Source of the DNA: Chloroflexota bacterium
GTDB lineage: Bacteria; Chloroflexota; UBA6077
Reading direction: 5' to 3'
Length of the DNA stretch: 11,901 nucleotides
Assembly (NCBI GenBank): GCA_021806765.1
Contig: JAJZQR010000162.1
Span: 1-11,901 of the forward strand
Positions 7,258 through 11,901 of this stretch are shown piece after piece. Both the position numbers and the translations under genes were made by a program. The notes beneath the pieces are model-generated. The model made no database searches and had not been told where the DNA came from. It worked only from the letters and a program-made list of their open reading frames with translations. Position 1 is the first letter of the stretch, and every line of letters starts with the position of its first letter.

Positions 7258-7953
7258 TTACTCCCCCGTTGGCACGAAGCGGTAGCCGACTCCCCGCACC
7301 GTCTGGACGTAGCGGGGGCTGGCCGGGTCGTCCTCCAGCTTCTTGCGGAGGTTCCCCACGTGGACGTCGACCACGTGGTCGTCGTAGTACTCGTCCCCCC
7401 AGACCCGCTCCAGCAGTTGGGACCGGGTGAAGACCTGCCCGGGGTGGGTGGCCATGGCGACCAGCAGGGCAAACTCGCGAGCGGTCAACTCTATCATTTC
7501 GCCCCGTCGCCTGACCTCGTGACGCCCCGGGTCAATGGTCAGTTCGCCGAAACGCATCGGTGGAGCGGCTTCCTGGGTTGCTCCAGGTCCCGCCCGCGGC
7601 CGGCGCAACATCGCCTTGACGCGGGCCACCAACTCCCGAGGAGAGAAGGGCTTGGTAAGGTAGTCGTCGGCGCCCACGGAGAGGCCGACGATCTTGTCGA
7701 TCTCCTCCGACCTGGCCGTGAGCATCAGGACGTAGGCATCGGAGAACTGGCGCAGACGGCGGCACACCTCGATGCCGTCGATGCCGGGGAGCATGACGTC
7801 GAGCACCACCAGGTCGGGCGGTTTGGACTGGGCCAGATTCAGAGCCGTGGGGCCATCGAGGGCAGAGAGCACCTCGAACCCCTCCCGCTGGAGATACCCC
7901 TCCACCAGCTCGACCAGTTTCGCCTCGTCGTCCACCACCAATATCGTCGTCAA
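7258..7953 (-). CDS. OmpR-family response regulator
   Basis: This 231-residue DNA-binding regulator is partnered with the kinase encoded immediately downstream. The receiver domain shows ILVVDDE, the phosphoacceptor Asp in VVLDVMLPGIDG, the conserved Thr in LMLTAR, and the Lys in LTKPFSPRELVARV. The winged-helix output domain shows ELTAREFALLVAMATHPGQVFTRSQLLERVWG and RYVQTVRGVGYRF. Two starts are possible. TTG at 7953 gives MTTILVVDDE, the usual N-terminus, and has GGGAGAGGGAG ending 6 bases ahead. ATG at 7980 adds nine residues (MWPWERESG), several of them encoded by that same purine-rich site, and has a weaker GGAAG ahead of it. TTG is preferred. It probably binds direct repeats with 11-bp phasing; a candidate site lies at 8869-8898. 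Confidence 0.93.
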   Translation of the reverse strand: MTTILVVDDEAKLVELVEGYLQREGFEVLSALDGPTALNLAQSKPPDLVVLDVMLPGIDGIEVCRRLRQFSDAYVLMLTARSEEIDKIVGLSVGADDYLTKPFSPRELVARVKAMLRRPRAGPGATQEAAPPMRFGELTIDPGRHEVRRRGEMIELTAREFALLVAMATHPGQVFTRSQLLERVWGDEYYDDHVVDVHVGNLRKKLEDDPASPRYVQTVRGVGYRFVPTGE

Positions 7954-8001
7954 TCCGCTCTCCCTCTCCCAGGGCCACATGGTCTTCCGCTGCCAAACCC
8001 A

Positions 8002-8054
8002 CAGCGAAGAATTTCCACGCGCGCGGAGACCCTTCGCTGCGCCCAGGATGACAA
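8002..8054. repeat. Dispersed inverted-repeat element in the regulator leader
   Basis: CAGCGAAG (8002-8009) and CTTCGCTG (8032-8039) are perfect inverted arms with partial complementarity continuing inward. The right arm continues as CGCCCAGGATGACA. Read on the minus strand this is the TGTCATCCTGGGCGCAGCGA type of sequence, a pattern that recurs in intergenic regions of many unrelated bacteria (known from general experience, not searched here). It is short, codes for nothing evident, and sits in the leader between the regulator promoter and its start codon. Confidence 0.55.
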
Positions 8055-8060
8055 CCGAAA

Positions 8061-8081
8061 GGCACCGATCCTCTCGGTGCC
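8061..8081 (-). terminator. Hairpin upstream of the response regulator
   Basis: GGCACCGA (8061-8068) pairs perfectly with TCGGTGCC (8074-8081) around a 5-base loop. On the minus strand the stem is followed by TTTCGGTTGTC, a weak U-run. It lies between the promoter at 8144 and the regulator start, so it could attenuate regulator transcription or stop read-through from the small membrane protein gene. Structure is seen; role is uncertain. Confidence 0.35.
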
Positions 8082-8103
8082 GCCTGCTCTGGCTGCCGGC
8101 AAT

Positions 8104-8131
8104 GGCAGCATCCCGGTGTTTGTTTGCTGCC
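8104..8131. promoter_or_regulatory. Inverted repeat at the predicted regulator transcription start
   Basis: GGCAGCA (8104-8110) and TGCTGCC (8125-8131) are perfect 7-bp arms separated by 14 bases. The right arm ends next to the transcription start predicted from the TATAAT at 8144-8139. It could be an operator for an unidentified dyad-binding repressor or simply an RNA stem. A second short stem (GCTGCC/GGCAGC, 8092-8109) overlaps it. Confidence 0.25.
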
Positions 8132-8138
8132 CACCATA

Positions 8139-8144
8139 ATTATA
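8139..8144 (-). promoter_or_regulatory. Perfect -10 box for the response regulator-kinase operon
   Basis: Read on the minus strand, the sequence GTTATAATTATG contains an exact TATAAT, conspicuous in this GC-rich region. The best -35 candidate is CTCACA (8169-8164, 4 of 6 matches) with a long 19-bp spacer, so the promoter may depend on an activator. Transcription would begin near 8132, leaving a leader of about 180 bases before the TTG start. The 8140-7981 stretch holds only the leader elements listed separately, with no gene. Confidence 0.5.
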
Positions 8145-8160
8145 ACGCCATCATCCGGGC

Positions 8161-8394
8161 TCATGTGAGCCGTCCACCGGTCAGAGTACCGGAGCCCGCC
8201 AACAGCAGCACCACTGCCACCACCAGCAGGAGCAGCAAGCCCAAACCCCACGGGGTCCCCATCATGCCGGCCATTCCTCCCATCATTCCGCCGGTCATGC
8301 CGCCCCCCGCCACGAGCAGGTCGAGGGCCAGAAAGACGACCAGAAGCACCAGCACGGTAATCAAGAGGCCGCCGGGATCCGAACCGAAGGGCAT
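8161..8394 (-). CDS. Small Met/Gly-rich two-helix membrane protein
   Basis: This 77-residue protein is not recognised as a named family. It has a short N-terminal segment, a hydrophobic helix (about residues 10-28), a loop with GGGMTGGMMGGMAGMMG (six Met among Gly, about 30-46), a second helix (about 50-66) and a polar tail. An excellent ribosome binding site, AAAGGAGG, lies 6 bases before the ATG at 8394, which argues strongly that it is translated. It sits between a SHOCT-protein gene and a two-component system, downstream of a heavy-metal ATPase. Met-rich flexible loops can bind Cu(I) or Ag(I), so a metal-buffering or ATPase/sensor-accessory role is plausible but purely inferential. Low-complexity Met/Gly segments also occur in small proteins of unrelated function. 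Confidence 0.75.
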   Translation of the reverse strand: MPFGSDPGGLLITVLVLLVVFLALDLLVAGGGMTGGMMGGMAGMMGTPWGLGLLLLLVVAVVLLLAGSGTLTGGRLT

Positions 8395-8418
8395 GGGGTG
8401 CCTCCTTTCTCAAACCAA

Positions 8419-8448
8419 GGCGACGGGAGCCCTAACGCCCCCGTCGCC
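8419..8448 (-). terminator. Terminator-like hairpin before the Met-rich protein gene
   Basis: GGCGACGGG (8419-8427) pairs perfectly with CCCGTCGCC (8440-8448) across a 12-base loop. On the minus strand it is followed by TTGGTTT, a broken U-run. It lies after the SHOCT gene and the second PepSY-tail remnant and 24 bases before the start of the Met-rich protein gene, so it could terminate or attenuate transcription between the two. Confidence 0.5.
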
Positions 8449-8464
8449 GAGACTGTTCCGGCCG

Positions 8465-8539
8465 CTATTCCTCGCTCTGCATTTGGATGAAGGCGCCGTG
8501 CCAGTTGTGGTACCAGACCTGGCCGGTGTGGGCGTTCAC
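8465..8539 (-). pseudogene. PepSY-like protein tail, remnant B
   Basis: A frame ending at TAG 8465 encodes, from GTG 8539, a 24-residue peptide, NAHTGQVWYHNWHGAFIQM plus a short acidic end. This matches the extreme C-terminus of secreted PepSY-type proteins often found beside SHOCT genes, in which a VN-x-[YH]-[TS]-G-x-VWY-x-x-WHG strand ends the last domain (recognition from memory). Nothing of the rest of the domain precedes it: 8 bases upstream is the stop of the SHOCT gene, in another frame. There is no good ribosome binding site. It shares 11 of 19 aligned residues with remnant A. The best reading is a 3' fragment of a deleted gene; a tiny real peptide is less likely. Confidence 0.5.
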
Positions 8540-8546
8540 CTGCCCG

Positions 8547-8789
8547 CTACTGGGCGAGGTCCTGCTTGGCCTGCTGGTACTCGGCCGCGGTGATCTCCCC
8601 TGCTGCGTATCGACGATTCAGGATCTCCAGGGCGGTGTCCTGCACCGCTTCGTGCCGGCCCGGGAACAGCCGCGTGGCTCCCCACACCACCAGGAAGACG
8701 ATGCCGACCCAAAACAGTAACGGGACTAACATCCACAGCCAACCGAGTCCGCCCATGAGGCCCCAGCCCCAACCACCGTATCCCATCAT
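8547..8789 (-). CDS. SHOCT-domain small membrane protein
   Basis: This 80-residue protein has a Trp/Gly/Met-rich N-terminus (MMGYGGWGWGLMGG), one strong membrane helix (about residues 17-39, LWMLVPLLFWVGIVFLVVWG), a linker with RLFPGRHE, and a C-terminal SHOCT motif (ALEILNRRYAAGEITAAEYQQAKQDL, about 53-78). SHOCT is a short oligomerisation-type domain with no known catalysis. The ATG at 8789 is chosen because AGGAGGTGA lies 8 bases upstream; an in-frame extension to 8831 would bury that site inside the gene. Such proteins are common near copper ATPases and metal two-component systems in several phyla. The gene is flanked by two PepSY-tail remnants and preceded by a phased direct repeat that could bind the neighbouring response regulator. 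Its exact function is unknown. Confidence 0.88.
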   Translation of the reverse strand: MMGYGGWGWGLMGGLGWLWMLVPLLFWVGIVFLVVWGATRLFPGRHEAVQDTALEILNRRYAAGEITAAEYQQAKQDLAQ

Positions 8790-8832
8790 CGTGGTCACCT
8801 CCTCGGGATCAGTTCCCCTTCGTTCTGGCAAG

Positions 8833-8898
8833 AGTATGGCAGGCGAATGTGAAGGCGGGATGTTCGGAAGATCAAGATTAGATCAAGACTGGATCTCC
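8833..8898 (-). promoter_or_regulatory. Candidate response-regulator operator and promoter for the SHOCT gene
   Basis: The octamer AGATCAAG occurs at 8869-8876 and again at 8880-8887, exactly 11 bp apart. A third GATC at 8892-8895 keeps the same phase. OmpR/PhoB-family regulators bind tandem direct repeats with 11-bp phasing, and such a regulator is encoded nearby. Downstream on the minus strand, TGCCATACT (8841-8833) resembles an extended -10 box. It would place transcription start near 8826 and the repeats at about -43 to -61, a normal activator position. No -35 box is evident, in keeping with activator dependence. The outer repeats overlap the end of remnant A. Confidence 0.5.
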
Positions 8899-9011
8899 CG
8901 GGTCTGCACCACCTGCCCGTGCCAGTCCTCGTACCAGACCGCCCCGCTGTAACCGTTCACGTCGATCTCGCCATGCTGGTAGTGGCCAGCCTGGTTGCCG
9001 CAAGCCCTCAC
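8883..9011 (-). pseudogene. PepSY-like protein tail, remnant A
   Basis: A frame ending at TGA 8883 contains GEIDVNGYSGAVWYEDWHG followed by a polar end, again the C-terminal strand of a PepSY-type secreted protein. A GTG at 9011 overlaps the stop of the GH130 gene (GTGA) and would give a 42-residue peptide, so translational coupling to a small real product cannot be excluded. The frame stays open further upstream, but there it only shadows GH130 codons. No signal peptide or earlier domain is present, so it is read as the 3' remnant of a larger gene. It is paralogous to remnant B on the other side of the SHOCT gene. Confidence 0.5.
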
Positions 9012-9970
9012 GACACCATCCCCTTCTGCCGGCCAACCCGGTGCAGGAAGTCGTGCTCCCGCACGAAGGCCAGCAGGTCCGAGGTCCTGGCGATGGCCAG
9101 GCCGATCACCGTATCCGCCGCCCCGTAGTACATCCATACCTCGTCGCCCCGGAGCAGCGCCCCACAGCTATACACCACCCCCGGCACCAGACCCTGCTGC
9201 TCGTAATCGGTCTTCGGCGCGAAAACCCACCTGGAGGCACGAGCCAACACCTTGCGAGGGTTGTGCAGATCCAGAAGGGCGAGCCCGAGACGGTAGATCG
9301 GCCGCCTCGCCATATCCTTCACCCCATGGTAAATCAACAGCCTGCCCTGGTCGGTGCGCAGCGGAGGAGCGCCAACCCCAACCCTCAGGCTATCCCACCA
9401 GGGGCCGACCCTCTGGGGCAGCAACACCCCGGGCATGCTCAAATGGTCCAACCCCCCGCGTGAACAGGCATACCAGATGTGCTCCTGGCCACTGGTCACC
9501 GGCCTGTGGAGCAAGATCCACATGCCGTCGAAAGGCTGAGGGAAGATCGTGGCATCCTTGTTAGTTGGCGAGAGGGCGATCCCCAGCCGTTTCACCGCCA
9601 CGAAGTCCTCCGTGGTCGCCAGGGCCACTGCCGGCCCATAACGGGAGTAGGCGGTGTAGGCGATGATCCACTGCCGGGGGCCAATCTGGGTCACCCGGGG
9701 ATCCTCGCACCCCCACTCCTCGAAGGGGTACTCCGGCAGGTCCGCCTCCAGCAGCGGCCTGTCGTCCACGCGCCAGCCGTCGACCCCGTTGGGGCTTCTC
9801 GCCACGTGGATGTGGGATACACCTTGGGTGTCCTCGATCTGCAGCAAGAGGGTTACATTGCCGTCTGCCTCGGCAACGCCCGGGTTCAGCACCGCGTTGG
9901 CTTCGAAAGGCAGGTCGTCCGGTGTGATCAGGGGCTTGTCCCCGCGGCGCACGAATAGTCGGTGAGCCAT
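9008..9970 (-). CDS. GH130-family glycoside phosphorylase/hydrolase
   Basis: This 320-residue enzyme without a signal peptide has the five-bladed propeller signatures of glycoside hydrolase family 130, which cleaves beta-mannosides, mostly by phosphorolysis yielding mannose-1-phosphate. Visible motifs are NPGVAE (residues 29-34), CEDPRVT with the probable proton donor D90, NKDATIFP (137-144), LLHRP (153-157), WWDSLRVGVGAPP (191-203), LLIYHGV (211-217), VPGVVYSCG (262-270) and YYGAAD (281-286). The whole fold appears present and the length is normal for a compact member. Whether it is a phosphorylase or a hydrolase cannot be decided by eye. The ATG at 9970 lies 6 bases after the stop of the metal ATPase, with only a weak GGTGGA ahead, so it is probably translated by coupling. 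A mannoside enzyme in this metal operon is unexpected. Confidence 0.9.
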   Translation of the reverse strand: MAHRLFVRRGDKPLITPDDLPFEANAVLNPGVAEADGNVTLLLQIEDTQGVSHIHVARSPNGVDGWRVDDRPLLEADLPEYPFEEWGCEDPRVTQIGPRQWIIAYTAYSRYGPAVALATTEDFVAVKRLGIALSPTNKDATIFPQPFDGMWILLHRPVTSGQEHIWYACSRGGLDHLSMPGVLLPQRVGPWWDSLRVGVGAPPLRTDQGRLLIYHGVKDMARRPIYRLGLALLDLHNPRKVLARASRWVFAPKTDYEQQGLVPGVVYSCGALLRGDEVWMYYGAADTVIGLAIARTSDLLAFVREHDFLHRVGRQKGMVS

Positions 9971-9976
9971 GGCGAT

Positions 9977-11901
9977 TCAGTCCACCCGCGTCCGTTGCAG
10001 CCATAGGGCGTTAATCGTCACCAGGACCGAGCTGCCGGCCATGGTGAAGGCGGCGATCTCCGGCCTTAGCAGCAGTCCGATGAGCGGGTAGAAGACCCCG
10101 GCGGCGATGGGGAAGGCGATGATGTTGTAGCCTGCCGCGTACCACAGGTTCTGGACCATCTTGCGCCGGGTTGCGCCGCTGATGGCGATCGCCCTGGCCA
10201 CGTCCAGGGGGTCGCTGCGCATCAGCACCACATCCGCCGACTCCAATGCCACGTCGGTGCCGGCCCCGATGGCGATCCCGACGTTAGCCTGGGCCAGCGC
10301 CGGGGCGTCGTTGATCCCGTCCCCCACCATGGCCACGAGCTTGCCCCCCTGCTGCACCTCCTTCACCTTGTCCACCTTCTGGGCCGGCAACACCTCGGCA
10401 AAGATCTTCTCGATGCCGAGTTCCGAGGCGATGCGCTTTGCCGTCGCCCAGTTGTCGCCGGTGAGCATGATCACATCGACGCCTCTCTCCCTGAGATGCT
10501 GGACGGCATCTCTGGAGGTGGGTCGCAGCGCATCGGCCACGGCAATCAACCCTGCCATCCGGCCGTCCCTGCCCACGTAGACGACGGTCCTCCCCTCGGC
10601 AGCGAGCCTTTCGGCCTGCTCCCGCATCCCGTCCATGACCACCTGCCGGGTCTCCATCAGCCGGAGGTTGCCCACCAGGACGACTCGTCCATCCACCTGT
10701 GCCCGGGCCCCGTGACCGGGAATGGCCTCGAACCCGCCCACCGCCGGCACCGCCAGCCCCTCGGCTCGCTTCAGGATCGCCTTCGCGATGGGGTGCTCCG
10801 AGCCCCGCTCCACGGCCGCCGCCATCGCCACCAACTCCTGCTCGCTCACCCTCTCGGCCGTGACCGTCTCCGCCACCTCGGGCTCCCCTTTAGTGAGGGT
10901 TCCTGTCTTATCCATGATCACCGCCTGCAGCCGCGAGGCATCCTCCAGGGCGGTGGCGCTCTTGAAGAGGATCCCCCGCTGGGCAGCCATGGAGGTGGCC
11001 ACCTGCACCGCCATGGGAGTGGCCAACCCCAGGGCATCCGGGCAGGCGATCACCAGGACGGTGATCATCAGGGTGAAGCCGAAGATCGCGGGCTCGCCCA
11101 CCAGGTACCAGGCGGCGAAGGTGAGGGGCGCGATTACTATGGCCGCGACGGTGAGCCACTGGGCGGCTCGGTCGGCCAGTACCTGGGCAGGAGGTCTGGA
11201 AGCCTGGGCGGAGGCAACCAGTTGGACGATCTGGGCCAGGGCGGTGTCGGCCCCAACCTTGGTGGCCCTGAACTGGAAGGAGCCGTTCTGGTTGATGGTC
11301 CCGCCGATCACCTCGTCGCCCGGACGCTTCTCCACCGGCAGGCTCTCCCCCGTGACCATCGCCTCGTTCACCGCGGACTCCCCCTCCACAACTTCTCCAT
11401 CCACCGGGATCTTGTCGCCTGGGCGGATCAGCACCAGGTCCCCCACTTGCACCTCGGCCGTCGGGACCTCCACCGCCTGGCCATCCCGAACGACCCTGGC
11501 CATCGGCGGGGCCAGTTCCAGCAGGGCTCGGATGGCATTGGAGGCACTGCTGCGGGCCCGCAGGTCCAGCCAGTGGCCTCCCAGGATGAACACCATCAGC
11601 ACCGTGGCCGCCTCGTAGAAGGTATCGGCCTGGAAGAGGAAGGTGGCGGCCACGCTGAATAGATACGCCGAGAGGACGGACAGAGAAACCAGCACCGACA
11701 GGTTCAGAACACGGTTCCTCAGGGCATGGAAGGCGTCCACGTAGAACATCCAGCCGCCCCACAGCACCACCGGCGTAGCCAGGATGAACATGACCACGTT
11801 GGGCGACAGGCCGAAGGGGGTCGGAAGGGCGAAGCCCGTGAGCTGCTGGAACAGGGGGGCGTAGGGGAGGATCAGGATGGTCAGCGGGATCGAGACCAGG
11901 G
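9977..11901 (-). CDS. P1B-type heavy-metal-transporting ATPase, probably copper (N-terminus outside window)
   Basis: This membrane pump couples ATP hydrolysis to export of a soft metal. The frame remains open to the window edge, so about 640 residues are present; the first helices and any metal-binding domain are missing. Visible elements: [11 protein letters not shown] (actuator, TGES at 11353-11342), the membrane motif [11 protein letters not shown] (Cys at 11044-11042), DKTGTLTKG (phosphorylated Asp at 10912-10910), SEHPIAKA (His at 10795-10793), and [10 protein letters not shown] (from 10324). The last two helices carry YN (in WYAAGYN) and MAGSS, the pair known from Cu(I) pumps of subgroup P1B-1. 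The membrane motif is CPD where Cu pumps have CPC, so one thiolate ligand is replaced by a carboxylate. A GTG at 11797 is internal and is not the start. It is probably the promoter-proximal gene for the GH130 gene that follows. Confidence 0.95.
   Translation of the reverse strand, partial: LVSIPLTILILPYAPLFQQLTGFALPTPFGLSPNVVMFILATPVVLWGGWMFYVDAFHALRNRVLNLSVLVSLSVLSAYLFSVAATFLFQADTFYEAATVLMVFILGGHWLDLRARSSASNAIRALLELAPPMARVVRDGQAVEVPTAEVQVGDLVLIRPGDKIPVDGEVVEGESAVNEAMVTGESLPVEKRPGDEVIGGTINQNGSFQFRATKVGADTALAQIVQLVASAQASRPPAQVLADRAAQWLTVAAIVIAPLTFAAWYLVGEPAIFGFTLMITVLVIACPDALGLATPMAVQVATSMAAQRGILFKSATALEDASRLQAVIMDKTGTLTKGEPEVAETVTAERVSEQELVAMAAAVERGSEHPIAKAILKRAEGLAVPAVGGFEAIPGHGARAQVDGRVVLVGNLRLMETRQVVMDGMREQAERLAAEGRTVVYVGRDGRMAGLIAVADALRPTSRDAVQHLRERGVDVIMLTGDNWATAKRIASELGIEKIFAEVLPAQKVDKVKEVQQGGKLVAMVGDGINDAPALAQANVGIAIGAGTDVALESADVVLMRSDPLDVARAIAISGATRRKMVQNLWYAAGYNIIAFPIAAGVFYPLIGLLLRPEIAAFTMAGSSVLVTINALWLQRTRVD

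Noticed and set aside
6291..7430. A 379-codon plus-strand frame opposite the kinase and regulator
   Set aside because: It is an antisense shadow, His/Arg/Pro-rich, without motifs. The minus-strand frames carry all two-component hallmarks.
7254..7472. A longer N-terminus for the histidine kinase
   Set aside because: It overlaps the regulator's DNA-binding domain in another frame. The start at 7253 has a ribosome binding site and the correct first helix.
8465..8549. Programmed frameshift fusing the SHOCT protein to PepSY tail B
   Set aside because: The tail is in another frame 8 bases after the SHOCT stop, but no slippery heptamer or stimulatory structure is seen at CAGTAGCGG. A gene remnant explains it more simply.
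8790..8831. A 14-residue N-terminal extension of the SHOCT protein
   Set aside because: It would place the strong AGGAGGTGA ribosome binding site inside the coding sequence. The start at 8789 is ideally spaced from it.
8869..8898. GATC clusters as an origin or Dam-dependent site
   Set aside because: Only three sites occur, and there is no DnaA box, AT-rich unwinding region or origin-type gene nearby. The 11-bp phase fits a regulator site better.

Overview
The window is a GC-rich bacterial chromosome segment with tightly packed genes. Gene order, protein style and intergenic sequence suggest a Chloroflexota-like, non-proteobacterial organism: heptanucleotide tandem repeats, purine/pyrimidine-rich palindromes, and a metal locus with SHOCT and PepSY-tail proteins. 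This taxonomic guess comes from general recognition, not a search. There is no RNA gene, CRISPR array, transposase or integrase.

Plus-strand half (1-6117). The window opens in the 3' end of a family 2 glycosyltransferase. It is translationally coupled (TGATG) to a polyprenyl-phosphate sugar-1-phosphate transferase of the WcaJ/WbaP type. Together these are the end of a surface-polysaccharide operon. A leader with an extended -10 promoter and two strong hairpins leads into pth (peptidyl-tRNA hydrolase). A palindromic repeat then separates pth from mfd (transcription-repair coupling factor). mfd itself carries a 7-bp tandem repeat embedded in frame, plus a second, smaller relic of similar sequence.

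Minus-strand half (11901-6114), read right to left. A P1B-type heavy-metal ATPase (cut by the window edge, with a CPD instead of a CPC metal motif) is followed after 6 bp by a GH130 glycoside phosphorylase/hydrolase. Next come a short PepSY-tail remnant, a SHOCT-domain membrane protein with 11-bp-phased repeats in front of it, a second PepSY-tail remnant, a terminator-like hairpin, and a Met/Gly-rich two-helix membrane protein with an excellent ribosome binding site. After a leader carrying a perfect TATAAT box comes an OmpR-family response regulator and its sensor kinase. The kinase gene ends by overlapping the mfd stop codon head-on.

The likely theme of the minus-strand half is metal (probably copper) stress. 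The kinase has a Met/His cluster in its short outer loop, the regulator has a candidate direct-repeat operator in front of the SHOCT gene, and the effectors are the ATPase and small Met-rich membrane proteins. The GH130 enzyme is the unexpected member. The functional link among these genes is inferred from proximity, orientation and residue composition only.
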